DNA from: DRGT01 sp035685445
GTDB lineage: Archaea; Thermoproteota; Nitrososphaeria; Nitrososphaerales; Nitrosopumilaceae
Assembly (NCBI GenBank): GCA_035685445.1
Contig: DASSAK010000047.1
Coordinates: forward strand, 1 to 23,621
Length of the DNA stretch: 23,621 bases
Reading direction: 5' to 3'
A program made the position numbers and the translations under genes. This document shows, piece by piece, positions 14,384 through 21,866 of this stretch. The notes under the pieces were generated by a model, which worked only from the letters and a program-made list of their open reading frames with translations, made no database searches and was not told the origin of the DNA. The number at the start of each line of letters is the position of its first letter. Position 1 is the stretch's first letter.

Positions 14384-14818
14384 TTATTCACCAAACATTA
14401 CTGCTAATCCGTACATCATTGCAATTGCAGCTAGAACAATTGCAGAATAAATCGTAATTTTATGTCGATAGTTTTGTGATTTTGGGGTATAAGGATAGTC
14501 AACTCTTCCTGGTTTTCCAACTCCAACCCCACCATGTCCAAGCATTACACGAATTCCATTAATTGTATGAAAAACACTCATTCCAATCACTAGCGCAAGA
14601 ATTATGTGTCCTTCAGTTGTTTGAGTTAATTCTAAAAATTCATCCCATCCTGCTTTTCCTTTAAGAATCATGCTTGTTTCATAAATATGTGCAATAAAGT
14701 AAGCAAGCAGACCAAGACCAGTTAATCTCATTAACCAATACGCAAATCTTTCAATCCCATACCTTGATGGGTTTGCCATTCCTTTGATTCCTTCTTTGTT
14801 TTCATCCACAGATGCCAT
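14384..14818 (-). CDS. sdhC: Succinate dehydrogenase cytochrome b/anchor subunit
   Basis: A 144-residue membrane protein. Helices lie at about residues 27-52, 70-92 and 120-142, with histidines in FIAHIYET and FHTINGIRVML, the second matching the H-x-x-N-G-x-R haem b motif of the family. The soluble N-terminal 20 residues are charged. The ATG overlaps the last base of the sdhA stop codon (TGATG), so it is translationally coupled with the flavoprotein gene. Confidence 0.9.
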   Translation of the reverse strand: MASVDENKEGIKGMANPSRYGIERFAYWLMRLTGLGLLAYFIAHIYETSMILKGKAGWDEFLELTQTTEGHIILALVIGMSVFHTINGIRVMLGHGGVGVGKPGRVDYPYTPKSQNYRHKITIYSAIVLAAIAMMYGLAVMFGE

Positions 14819-16530
14819 CAGTATTTTCTCTCCACTGGTTTGTATTTAGTTATTGTAACTGGATGTGTTTTCATTATTGGTTCTTTTGAATCATAATATG
14901 CCAAGGTATGGTGTAGAAAATTAGTGTCGTCTCTTTTTGGATAATCAGTTCTTGCATGAGAGCCACGAGATTCTTTTCTATTAATTGCTCCAATCAACAC
15001 AACTTCTGCTACCCTAAACATTGAATCAAGTTCCATAACATTTGAAAAGTTAGTATTGTATTCTTTTGCCTGGTCATCAACATGTTTCCAAGTCTGTTCT
15101 CTGAGTTCACGAAGTTTCTTTAATCCTTCTACAAGTCCCGCTTCATCTCTGTAAACATACGCATTTTGATTCATCATGTCTGTGAGCCTTTGCCTTATCT
15201 CATATGGATTAGCGTTTCCCCTACCTCGAAAAATTCCATCGTAGATTCTTTTTTCTTCTTTTTCAACAAGAAAGTCGGGGAAGGGTTCTGATGTTGATTC
15301 TTTTTCAATATAGTCTACTGCAAGCGAGCCAGTGATTTTTCCCCATACAATACATTCTGATGTAGAGTTTGCCCCTAGTCTGTTTGAGCCATGTGTACTG
15401 TTACATGCTGCTTCACCTGCTGACCAAACTCCTTGCATTTCAGTAGCACCATCGATGTTAGTGTGAATTCCACCCATCATATAATGACAAACAGGTCTGA
15501 TATCCATAATGTCCTGAGAAGGATCAATTCCTGAAAACTTGATAGAAATTTCTCGAATTCCACCTAGCTTTTCTTTTAGTACCTCATCACCAATGTGTCT
15601 CAAATCCATTTTCATACAGTCTACGCCTGTTTCATGTTTGAAACCACGTCCTGCATTAATTTCTGTCATAATTGCTCTTGAAACAATGTCTCTTGGACCA
15701 AGCTCCATTTTTGATGGAGCATAATTTTTCATAAAGCGCTCTCCTTTGTTATTTATGAGGTAACCGCCCTCACCTCTTGCACCTTCTGTAATTAAAATTC
15801 CTGATGGTAATATTCCAGTTGGGTGAAATTGTACAAATTCCATATCTTTTAGTGCAATACCAGCTCTGTATGCCATATCAAGTCCATCTGGAGTTGATGA
15901 ATACGCATATGTTGAAAAACTATACAATCTTCCAGCACCGCCTGTTGCAATTATCAAAGCTTTAGCCTTTATTTGATAAAATGTACCAGATGAAAGCTCA
16001 ATTGCTGTTAGACCACGGAATCTTTTTCCATCATGAAGTATGGATGTTGCAAACCACTCATTTAGAAATTCAATATTGTCAAATTTTTGACAAGTATCAT
16101 ACAATGTTTGCATTTCATAAAATCCAACCTTGTCTGAGGCATAAGTTGCTCTTGGAAAACTATACCCACCAAACCATCTTTGATCAATTTTTCCAGTTTC
16201 TCGTCTAGACCAAGGCATTCCCCATCTTTCTAGTTGATAAATTTCTTTTGGCATTTCTTTGCAAAGTCTTTCTGCAACATCCTGATCTGCTAAAAAGTCA
16301 CTTCCTTTTACTGTGTCATAGATATGTGATTCAATGGTATCACCCTCGTCTTCAAAAATCACAGCAGCAGTTCCGCCTTCTGCAGAAACAGAATGCGAAC
16401 GCATGACTTGGACTTTGGAAATAACTGCAATCTTTATTTTAGAATTTTTTTTTGATGCTTCAATGACTGCGCGCAATCCAGCCAAGCCAGAACCACAAAT
16501 AACTAAATCATACTCAATAGACTCAACCAT
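14818..16530 (-). CDS. sdhA: Succinate dehydrogenase flavoprotein subunit
   Basis: Oxidises succinate to fumarate with FAD. A 570-residue protein of family length. FAD dinucleotide fold ICGSGLAGLRAVIEA (11-25); RSHSVSAEGG (44-53), in which His46 should bind FAD covalently; substrate region with FHPTGILPSG and EGARGEGG; late HYMMGGIHTN and the GSNRLGANS loop; C-terminal capping part with ESRGSHARTDYPKRDD. First gene of the sdhACDB unit, whose reading frames overlap or lie 1 nt apart. The upstream 115 nt is shared with the divergent PadR regulator, so PadR control of complex II is conceivable. Confidence 0.97.
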   Translation of the reverse strand: MVESIEYDLVICGSGLAGLRAVIEASKKNSKIKIAVISKVQVMRSHSVSAEGGTAAVIFEDEGDTIESHIYDTVKGSDFLADQDVAERLCKEMPKEIYQLERWGMPWSRRETGKIDQRWFGGYSFPRATYASDKVGFYEMQTLYDTCQKFDNIEFLNEWFATSILHDGKRFRGLTAIELSSGTFYQIKAKALIIATGGAGRLYSFSTYAYSSTPDGLDMAYRAGIALKDMEFVQFHPTGILPSGILITEGARGEGGYLINNKGERFMKNYAPSKMELGPRDIVSRAIMTEINAGRGFKHETGVDCMKMDLRHIGDEVLKEKLGGIREISIKFSGIDPSQDIMDIRPVCHYMMGGIHTNIDGATEMQGVWSAGEAACNSTHGSNRLGANSTSECIVWGKITGSLAVDYIEKESTSEPFPDFLVEKEEKRIYDGIFRGRGNANPYEIRQRLTDMMNQNAYVYRDEAGLVEGLKKLRELREQTWKHVDDQAKEYNTNFSNVMELDSMFRVAEVVLIGAINRKESRGSHARTDYPKRDDTNFLHHTLAYYDSKEPIMKTHPVTITKYKPVERKY

Positions 16531-16556
16531 TTCGCACTTTGTGCTCTGAAAATTGG

Positions 16557-16564
16557 TTAAATAT
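16557..16564 (-). promoter_or_regulatory. TATA-like element of the sdh operon
   Basis: On the minus strand ATATTTAA lies about 27-34 nt upstream of the sdhA ATG at 16530. Position and composition fit an archaeal TATA box for a leaderless or short-leader transcript. Confidence 0.45.
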
Positions 16565-16614
16565 GTATTGTAGAATGATCGGTCGATTGACTAACATAGA
16601 TACTAACATAATGA

Positions 16615-16647
16615 TTAATATATATCGCTAGCGATATCACTAGTGAT
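16615..16647 (+). promoter_or_regulatory. PadR gene promoter with two overlapping palindromic operators
   Basis: A TATA-like TAATATATA (16615-16623) lies about 25 nt before the PadR ATG (16646). It is overlapped by a perfect 16-bp palindrome ATATCGCTAGCGATAT (16622-16637), which abuts a perfect 12-bp palindrome ATCACTAGTGAT (16636-16647) that covers the start codon. Both are centred on CTAG and their centres are 12 bp apart, close to one helical turn. This is a natural site for a dimeric autorepressor. Confidence 0.6.
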
Positions 16648-17152
16648 GATATCTGAATGGTTTCAGAGGGTTGGCAGCTCTATTCCCAGAGGGTTTTCAA
16701 GATACTATATTTTGGATCTTTTGAAAAAAAAGTCGTATAGTGGTAAGCAGATCATTGATCATGCCACAGAAGAAAGTGAGGGGGCATGGAAACCATCACC
16801 GGGTTTAATCTATCCATTACTTGGAAGATTGTTAGATGATGGTTTAATTGAAGAAACTAAAGATGGCAAATATCAAATTACAAAAAAAGGAAGATCTACT
16901 GCAGAAGATGTTGAAAAGATTAATGATGCAGTAAAAAAACAGGTCGAAGTGTTGTTTAGATTAGGAAATGTTGGAAAGTTTGTAGCAATGGATTTACTTG
17001 AAAAGGTTACAACTATGGGCTCAATGCTAAGCTCAAATGATTCAAGATTAACTAAAGAAGGCACAGAACGTTATAAGAAATGGCTCAAATCAGAACTAGA
17101 AAAAATGGAAAAAAATCCTAAGAAAAAAGGCAAGAAAATCAAAATAGATTAA
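16646..17152 (+). CDS. PadR-family transcriptional regulator
   Basis: A 168-residue protein (MISEWFQRVGSSIPRGFSRYYILDLL). Residues about 12-95 form the PadR winged helix: YYILDLLKKKSYSGKQIIDHA, then PSPGLIYPLLGRLLDDGLIEE (the family P-S-x-G-x-x-Y-P-x-L-x-x-L core) and the wing KYQITKKGR. Residues 95-150 are helical with an HTH-like dimerisation character, and the tail is very basic (KNPKKKGKKIKID), which may add DNA affinity. A GTG one codon earlier is an alternative start. The two palindromes over its own promoter suggest autoregulation; sdh on the opposite side of the intergenic region may also be a target. Ligand unknown. Confidence 0.9.
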   Translation: MISEWFQRVGSSIPRGFSRYYILDLLKKKSYSGKQIIDHATEESEGAWKPSPGLIYPLLGRLLDDGLIEETKDGKYQITKKGRSTAEDVEKINDAVKKQVEVLFRLGNVGKFVAMDLLEKVTTMGSMLSSNDSRLTKEGTERYKKWLKSELEKMEKNPKKKGKKIKID

Positions 17153-17161
17153 AACTTTGTG

Positions 17162-17767
17162 TTAAAGTAATTCTGCTTGGCCAAAATATGCACTAAAAGG
17201 TTGACAATAAATCACCACAATATCATACACTTCAACGTCAATATTCTCTAAAAGATAGTTCTGATCACCCTTGCTTCCTTTTAGTTTTTCCAGGTGAATG
17301 CCATTTTTTACATCACCATCAGGTGTAATGTAAACTCTAAGATCTGGTCCATTTGTTACTTGGAAATTTTCAAATCGAAGAAAGGTTTTGCCATTTATTT
17401 GAATGGCTTTAGCTATGCCTTCTGCATTGTGACCTGCTAAGCCTTCAAACATTCCACTTTTCAATAAAGTAAATGCAGAATCAGAGTCCTGAGTCATTTC
17501 ATCCATGGATTCAGAAACAGAAACAACTACCATGGCTGCCTTTTCCATAATCATGTCTTCAACTTCTTGTGGAATTTTCTGTACTAGGATTTTACGTTTT
17601 TCATCATCCATTTCAACAAATTTTTCAAAGGTTAATCCTTCTTCGATTTCATTTAATGCTACAGGAAGCGGTTCATTAACTTCGGTTTCATAAAATAGAG
17701 GACTTGCCAAAAATCCACCTATAGCTACAACAACAGCTATTATCCCAATTATTACCCCTTTATGCAT
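17162..17767 (-). CDS. Membrane-anchored DM13-domain protein
   Basis: A 201-residue protein starting MHKGVIIGIIAVVVAIGGFL: an N-terminal signal anchor (residues 4-22) followed by an acidic linker with helices (about 40-95). The C-terminal 100 residues look like a DM13 domain: GPDLRVYITPDG, LEKLKGSKGDQNYLLENIDV, and VVIYCQPFSAYFGQAEL, with the domain's single conserved cysteine. DM13 has been proposed as a cysteine-based redox or electron-transfer domain outside the membrane. A TTG 39 nt upstream would add 13 residues, but the ATG gives a cleaner signal anchor. It is divergent from the isocitrate lyase-like gene and convergent with PadR (gap 9 nt). No catalytic partner is visible nearby. Confidence 0.8.
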   Translation of the reverse strand: MHKGVIIGIIAVVVAIGGFLASPLFYETEVNEPLPVALNEIEEGLTFEKFVEMDDEKRKILVQKIPQEVEDMIMEKAAMVVVSVSESMDEMTQDSDSAFTLLKSGMFEGLAGHNAEGIAKAIQINGKTFLRFENFQVTNGPDLRVYITPDGDVKNGIHLEKLKGSKGDQNYLLENIDVEVYDIVVIYCQPFSAYFGQAELL

Positions 17768-17866
17768 GAATTTGATAAACGGGGAACAATAAATCAATTT
17801 TCCCAAATTATTTTCAAATTTTTCATAACTTAAAATCTAAATAATTCACTTGAAAATGTCTTGTGA

Positions 17867-18733
17867 TTGAAGAGCCTAAAACAGATGTTAAAGGGGAAAA
17901 AGCCTCTTGTTATTCCAGGTGTTTTTGATGCAATTGGTGCAAAAATAGCTGAGCATGTTGGATTTGAGGCAATGTTTCAAACAGGTTATGGTACATCTGC
18001 GACATTATTTGGAATGCCTGATTATGGTTTTATTGGTTCAACAGAAACTATCGATAATGCAAAACGAATTTGTCGTGCAGCGTCAGTTCCGGTAATTGTA
18101 GATGCAGACACTGGTTATGGAAATGCACTAAGTGTTTGGAAATTAGTTAAAGAGTTAGAAGCTGTAGGAGCTTCGGGAATTTTTCTTGAAGATCAACGTT
18201 GGCCAAAAAGATGTGGACACATGCAAGGAAAAGAAGTTATTTCACAAGAAGAATATGCAGAAAAACTGGGAGCTGCACTTGATGCAAGAACTAGTAAGAA
18301 CTTTATCATAGTAGCTAGAACAGATGCCCGAGCAAATGAAGGCTTAGATGCAGCAATAGAGCGCGGTTTATACAATAAAAAAATTGGTGCTGATGCAATT
18401 TTTGTCGAAGCCCCAAAATCAATATCAGAGATGAAAAAGATTGGAAAATCAATAAATGCTCCTTTGGTTGCAAATATGATTGAGGGCGGTACAACCCCAA
18501 TTAGTTCTGCACAAGACCTTTACAAGATGGGATTTAAAATAATTCTGTATCCACTTTCAGTGTTATTTGCAAACACATTTGCAACAATGAACATTCTAAA
18601 AGAACTCAAAAAATCAGGAACAACTACAAAATTGAGGAATAAAATGGTAAGTTTTGATCAATTTAATGAACTAGTTGAACTCAAAAAGTTTAGAAAATTA
18701 GAGAAAAAATACGAATTTACAAAAAGAAAATAA
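17867..18733 (+). CDS. Isocitrate lyase/PEP mutase superfamily enzyme (methylisocitrate lyase-like)
   Basis: A 288-residue TIM-barrel protein of methylisocitrate-lyase length. TTG start just after an in-frame TGA. Motifs: VIPGVFDAIGAKIAE (15-29), QTGYGTSATLFGMPDYG, the metal-binding VDADTGYGN (78-86), FLEDQ (106-110) and the active-site loop PKRCGH (113-118) with catalytic Cys116, then IVARTDAR. The KRCGH form is the lyase type, splitting 2-methylisocitrate or a related hydroxy-acid; oxaloacetate decarboxylase is another possibility. No citrate-synthase-like or prp gene is visible here, so the substrate is open. If it does yield succinate, the nearby complex II could use it. Confidence 0.87.
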   Translation: MKSLKQMLKGKKPLVIPGVFDAIGAKIAEHVGFEAMFQTGYGTSATLFGMPDYGFIGSTETIDNAKRICRAASVPVIVDADTGYGNALSVWKLVKELEAVGASGIFLEDQRWPKRCGHMQGKEVISQEEYAEKLGAALDARTSKNFIIVARTDARANEGLDAAIERGLYNKKIGADAIFVEAPKSISEMKKIGKSINAPLVANMIEGGTTPISSAQDLYKMGFKIILYPLSVLFANTFATMNILKELKKSGTTTKLRNKMVSFDQFNELVELKKFRKLEKKYEFTKRK

Positions 18734-18750
18734 AAAACAAAAAAAGTAAA
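18734..18750 (-). terminator. U-tract terminator of alba
   Basis: Downstream of alba the minus strand reads ACTTTTTTTGTTTTTTA, two close T-runs, starting about 7 nt after the stop codon. Fits archaeal intrinsic termination between two convergent genes. Confidence 0.5.
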
Positions 18751-18756
18751 GCGCAG

Positions 18757-19047
18757 TTATGCTGCGTTTCGCTTTACTTCAATTTCAATTGTTGAAACAT
18801 TTCGTTGTTTGCCGTCCTTTGACTCGAGTGTCTCAGAACCGATTTTGATGTTTCCGATAGAGTATCCAGCATTTTCTGTTTTGCGTGAGATGATTTGTGC
18901 AACATCAACTGCACGACCAATGCTTAAACCTCTAGCTTTGATATTCACTGAAGGCAAGTTTGCCAATTGAATTAGCGTTGAGGTAACATACGCCATCAAT
19001 GGTTTCTTACCTATGAAGATTGTGTCTCTTGCTTGTTCGGTCGACAT
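18757..19047 (-). CDS. albA: Alba chromatin protein
   Basis: A 96-residue DNA/RNA-binding architectural protein of normal Alba size. Start MSTEQARDTIFIGKKPLMAYV contains the conserved IGKKP with the two lysines that touch DNA. It continues with ATLIQL-type helix 1 (STLIQLANLPSVNIKARGLS), the second helix AVDVAQIISRK, and ends in strand STIEIEVKRN. Upstream codons (to 19134) would add 29 untypical residues, so the ATG at 19047 is chosen; a TATA box at 19072 matches it. Coats and bridges chromosomal DNA and may also bind RNA. Confidence 0.95.
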   Translation of the reverse strand: MSTEQARDTIFIGKKPLMAYVTSTLIQLANLPSVNIKARGLSIGRAVDVAQIISRKTENAGYSIGNIKIGSETLESKDGKQRNVSTIEIEVKRNAA

Positions 19048-19071
19048 GAGCACCAAAACAGCCGAGGATAA

Positions 19072-19093
19072 TTTAAATCTAAGAATACGTATT
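19072..19093 (-). promoter_or_regulatory. alba TATA box and upstream 10-bp palindrome
   Basis: TTTAAAT (19072-19078) is 25-31 nt upstream of the alba ATG, fitting a leaderless transcript. Just beyond the BRE position lies the palindrome AATACGTATT (19084-19093), a possible regulator site. It could also serve the HEAT-repeat gene on the other strand. Confidence 0.5.
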
Positions 19094-19114
19094 TTTAAGA
19101 TCGAAGGGGTTTTT

Positions 19115-19159
19115 ATGAAAAAATTACTTGTCATTTGGCAAGAGAGGAGGATTTTATGA
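19115..19159 (+). CDS. Putative 14-residue leader peptide
   Basis: MKKLLVIWQERRIL is encoded by an ORF with its own AGGGG about 6 nt before the ATG. Its TGA overlaps the ATG of the HEAT-repeat gene (ATGA). The Shine-Dalgarno of the HEAT gene lies inside it. It would couple translation of the two, or be a chance ORF. Confidence 0.35.
   Translation: MKKLLVIWQERRIL
19143..19150 (+). promoter_or_regulatory. Strong ribosome binding site fixing the HEAT gene start
   Basis: AGAGGAGG ends 5 nt before ATG 19156. This strong Shine-Dalgarno picks 19156 over the in-frame TTG at 19135. Confidence 0.65.
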
Positions 19160-19707
19160 CTAATTCTTTTGATAAAATTAATAGTGTTTTGGACTCTGGT
19201 TCAAAACAAGAAAAAATTAAGATCTTAGAATCATTAAACAATACAAGTGATCCCAAAATTATCAATAAGATAATCATAATGTTAGATGATCCTGAAATAG
19301 AAGTCAGAGGAGAAGCCTTTAGTGTTTTAGTATTAAATAAAAATAACATTTCTGAAATTTTAATAAAAAATCTAAATTCTAAAAGTAAAAATGTAAGAGG
19401 ATTTTCTGCACTTGTTTTAGCAAATAGAAAAGATTCAGATGCAGTTCCTGCAATAGTTAATCTTGCAAAGGATTCTAGTTCATTGGTTAAATCTTGTGCG
19501 TTAGGAGCACTTGGTTATCTTAAAGCTGCTCAAGCAAGTAAAGTAATTCACAATTGTCTTTTAGATAGTAATTTAGAAGTTAAAAAAAGTGCTGTCAAAG
19601 CTGCGATTGACATTGGAGAGAAGATTCCACAAAAAGAAATTAATGAAATTTCAAAAGAGAAAGATGAAGAGTTAGAAAAGTTGTTAGTGTTAGTAAAACA
19701 AAATTAA
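19156..19707 (+). CDS. HEAT-repeat protein
   Basis: A 183-residue all-helical protein. Successive units of about 30 residues carry the HEAT pattern: DPKIINKIIIMLDDPEIEVRGEAFSVL, SKSKNVRGFSALVLANRKDSDAVPAIVNL, DSSSLVKSCALGALGYLKAAQASKVI, and DSNLEVKKSAVKAAIDIG (each visible around the D-x-x-(L/E)-V-(R/K) turn). The ends are charged. Repeats of this type act as protein-binding scaffolds; in prokaryotes they occur in phycocyanobilin-lyase-like and many uncharacterised proteins. No enzyme motif. It follows a possible leader peptide and lies 2 nt from the convergent tRNA-Ala gene. Partner unknown. Confidence 0.82.
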   Translation: MTNSFDKINSVLDSGSKQEKIKILESLNNTSDPKIINKIIIMLDDPEIEVRGEAFSVLVLNKNNISEILIKNLNSKSKNVRGFSALVLANRKDSDAVPAIVNLAKDSSSLVKSCALGALGYLKAAQASKVIHNCLLDSNLEVKKSAVKAAIDIGEKIPQKEINEISKEKDEELEKLLVLVKQN

Positions 19708-19709
19708 AG

Positions 19710-19783
19710 TGGACCGGGTGGGATTTGAACCCACGATCTCACCCATGCCAAGGGCGTATCCTACCAGTCTAGACGACCGGCCC
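19710..19783 (-). tRNA. tRNA-Ala (anticodon GGC)
   Basis: All four arms fold: acceptor GGGCCGG/CCGGTCC with discriminator A, D arm GTCT/GGAT, anticodon stem CGCCC/GGGTG around loop TTGGCAT (anticodon GGC), and T arm GTGGG-TTCAAAT-CCCAC. The acceptor has the G3-U70 wobble pair that identifies alanine tRNA. Length 74 nt, no intron, no encoded CCA. It reads GCC (and by wobble GCU). Confidence 0.96.
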
Positions 19784-19880
19784 ATTTGATCATTTCAAAA
19801 ATGTGATCGGTTTAGATTTTTTTGATTAGATATTATAGTTTAGCTACTAATTTCAAATTCGTTTTAGCAAGAATTAACAT

Positions 19881-19894
19881 AAGATATTTAACCA
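19881..19894 (+). promoter_or_regulatory. Promoter box of FNR1
   Basis: AAGATATTTAACCA contains a TATA-like ATATTTAA, 25-32 nt before the ATG at 19915. The same 14 bases stand at 22621-22634 before FNR2. Confidence 0.6.
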
Positions 19895-19914
19895 TTAGAG
19901 ATCTCATCAGACGA

Positions 19915-20760
19915 ATGGTCGTAGATAACAAAGCGACAATAACTTACATTGAATTAATTAAAGAAGATCTTGCAATTTTCCGTTTAGTGCCAGATGATGG
20001 TAAAGTTCCTGATTTTCGTGCTGGTCAATTTATCACACTTGGAATGGCAAATCCGGCTGAAGATAACAAAGTGGTTAGACGAGCATATTCTATTGCATCG
20101 CATCCTGAAAACAAAAAGTTCATAGAATTAGTAATTAGATGGGTTCGAAAACCATTACCGGGTCGCTTAACAACTTTGTTGTTTAATGCTAGGGAAGGAG
20201 ACGAAGTAGGTTGGATAAAACCTTCAGGCATAGCACTTGATATTAATGAAAAAATGCCAGATGGTAGTCCCGATACAAGAAGAATTGTTTGTGTTGGAGG
20301 GGGAACAGGTATTGCTCCTTTTGTAAGTTTTGCACAACATCTTCATGACATAGGTGATAAAAGAGAAATTATTGTTTTGCATGGTGCAAGTTATGTGGAT
20401 GAATTGGTTTACAAACAACTTTTTACTGATTTAGAAAATGAAAGTAGAGACAAAGGAAAAGATAAATGGAATTTTACTTATAGAGCTGCGATTAGTCGAC
20501 CACAAGAATGGTTTAATCGTTCTTGGGGAGGACAGACCGGTCGTGTGGAGACATTTCTCCGGCCTAAAGAGAGTGGATTGTCACCACTTGAAGAATTAAT
20601 TGGTGAAAAGGTTACCAAAGACAACACAATGTTTTACATTTGTGGATGGCAAGGTACAATCGATGGTGTCATGGACTTTTTGAAACCAAGAGGCTTTGTA
20701 ACAGCAAATAACAAGCGTGAAGATGGCAGCTTTGAAGTAAAGTACGAGTCTTACGGTTAG
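19915..20760 (+). CDS. Ferredoxin-NADP reductase-like flavoprotein (FNR1)
   Basis: A 281-residue protein. Start MVVDNKATITYIEL is chosen because it aligns with the start of the second copy and has a TATA box at the right distance. N-terminal FAD barrel: RAGQFITLGM, then RRAYSIAS (the FAD R-x-Y-S-(I/L) motif) and KPLPGRLTTLLFN. C-terminal NAD(P) domain: RIVCVGGGTGIAPF and, near the end, FYICGWQGTIDGVMDFL. Ends ...KYESYG. The family moves electrons between NAD(P)H and ferredoxin; in ammonia oxidisers it may provide reduced ferredoxin or NADPH for carbon fixation. Compared with FNR2, the loop after GDEV differs (WIKPSGIAL against MGMPTGNAL). Confidence 0.9.
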   Translation: MVVDNKATITYIELIKEDLAIFRLVPDDGKVPDFRAGQFITLGMANPAEDNKVVRRAYSIASHPENKKFIELVIRWVRKPLPGRLTTLLFNAREGDEVGWIKPSGIALDINEKMPDGSPDTRRIVCVGGGTGIAPFVSFAQHLHDIGDKREIIVLHGASYVDELVYKQLFTDLENESRDKGKDKWNFTYRAAISRPQEWFNRSWGGQTGRVETFLRPKESGLSPLEELIGEKVTKDNTMFYICGWQGTIDGVMDFLKPRGFVTANNKREDGSFEVKYESYG

Positions 20761-20762
20761 TC

Positions 20763-20771
20763 AAAAAAAAA
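20763..20771 (-). terminator. U-tract terminator of the HemA-like gene
   Basis: A run of nine T on the minus strand (A on plus), about 25 nt after the HemA-like stop, between two convergent genes. Confidence 0.5.
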
Positions 20772-20795
20772 TTTCAATAGATAAAATATTATAAT

Positions 20796-21866
20796 CTACT
20801 TTATTGTTGCAGAAATAGTTGGAATTTCTTTATTGATTAATTCTTCAACAGATGGGATCTTTTTCTTGCTTGACTGGATAAAATTTTCATACATTTCATC
20901 TATTTGATGTCTAAACATTAGTTTAACACCAGGCAATGTAGACACATCATCGGCAACTGCTCTTGGATCTGAAATATCTAGTATCATAGTACCTTTCTTT
21001 TTCTTTTCCATAACTCGTTTTATTCTATCATAGCTAATCAGATGATAATCTGCCGTAGTTGCAACAACTACTACATCATATTTATCAAATCCAGATAAAA
21101 CATCCTCAAATTTAATGGGAGTTCCTCCTAAAATGTTAGCAAAACCCGTGGCTCGTTCAATGGTCATGCTAGTAACATCAAATTTAATTTCTTTGTGTCC
21201 AAATGCTCTTGCAACCATAGCAGCTATTTCGCCGGTTCCAATCAACAGAATTTTTTTTCCATCAATGCCTGCTTTTTCTTCAACAGTTTTTAACGCAATA
21301 TCACCAAGAGAAATTATTCCTTTACTAATTTCAGTTTCTTTTCTAATTTTTGTTGCAGCTTGAATACAAACATCAAATAAATTATTCAATATATCTCCAG
21401 ATTGATTGGCTTTTTTTGTATTAGTGATTGCTTCTTTTATTTCATCAAGTATTCTTTCTCGTCCCACTACTATGGATTCTAAACCAGATGCAAGTCGTAA
21501 TAAATGAAGATAGACATCATCATCTTTATACACTTCTAAAATTTGATCAAAATGATCAAGATCATATTGATCTAATTCTGTAAGAGATTTCCAAGTTTTT
21601 TCAATTTGATTTACAGTAAGGGTTTGTCCCTCTTCTCTTCTTGCATCTGGCGTATCTGCTTTGTCTAAAGAAACTACCATGAATATTTCAACTCTAAAAG
21701 GATTTTGAATAATCACACATTCAGAAACATCAGAAATTTTCTTAAACTCATCACATGCAGCTGATACATCCTTAAATGAAAAATTTGCTAGCCTATGAAG
21801 TGGGAGGTTTTTGAAAGTAACTCGTGCATTTATTATGTTAAATTTTTTTCCAGTCATTTTTATCAT
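20796..21866 (-). CDS. hemA: Glutamyl-tRNA reductase-like protein without the catalytic cysteine
   Basis: A 356-residue protein of the GluTR family, which reduces Glu-tRNA to glutamate-1-semialdehyde for tetrapyrrole synthesis. The catalytic motif, normally (L/I)-(L/I)-(S/Q)-T-C-N-R-(T/V)-E-(I/V)-Y, reads here IIQNPFRVEIF (52-62): Cys is Pro56 and Asn is Phe57, while the flanking R58 and E60 remain. The active-site His in YLHLLRLASGLES and the NADPH fold KILLIGTGEIA are present; the usual G-E-x-x-I is GRERI. The C-terminus stops at PSVEELINKEIPTIS, so most of the family's roughly 70-residue dimerisation helix region is absent. Cys50 lies close by. It overlaps the AT-hook gene by 4 nt (ATGA). 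Whether it is the organism's GluTR or a non-catalytic relative is unclear. Confidence 0.8.
   Translation of the reverse strand: MIKMTGKKFNIINARVTFKNLPLHRLANFSFKDVSAACDEFKKISDVSECVIIQNPFRVEIFMVVSLDKADTPDARREEGQTLTVNQIEKTWKSLTELDQYDLDHFDQILEVYKDDDVYLHLLRLASGLESIVVGRERILDEIKEAITNTKKANQSGDILNNLFDVCIQAATKIRKETEISKGIISLGDIALKTVEEKAGIDGKKILLIGTGEIAAMVARAFGHKEIKFDVTSMTIERATGFANILGGTPIKFEDVLSGFDKYDVVVVATTADYHLISYDRIKRVMEKKKKGTMILDISDPRAVADDVSTLPGVKLMFRHQIDEMYENFIQSSKKKIPSVEELINKEIPTISATIK

Noticed and set aside
18748..18770. Small hairpin CGCAG-TTATG-CTGCG as rho-independent terminator
   Set aside because: It lies inside the last codons of alba; the T-runs after the stop explain termination better.
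19048..19134. 29-residue extension of Alba
   Set aside because: The added residues are unlike any Alba N-terminus and cover the TATA box that fits the start at 19047.
19822..19914. 31-residue N-terminal extension of the first FNR
   Set aside because: The second copy starts at the equivalent of 19915, and the extension would contain the shared promoter box.
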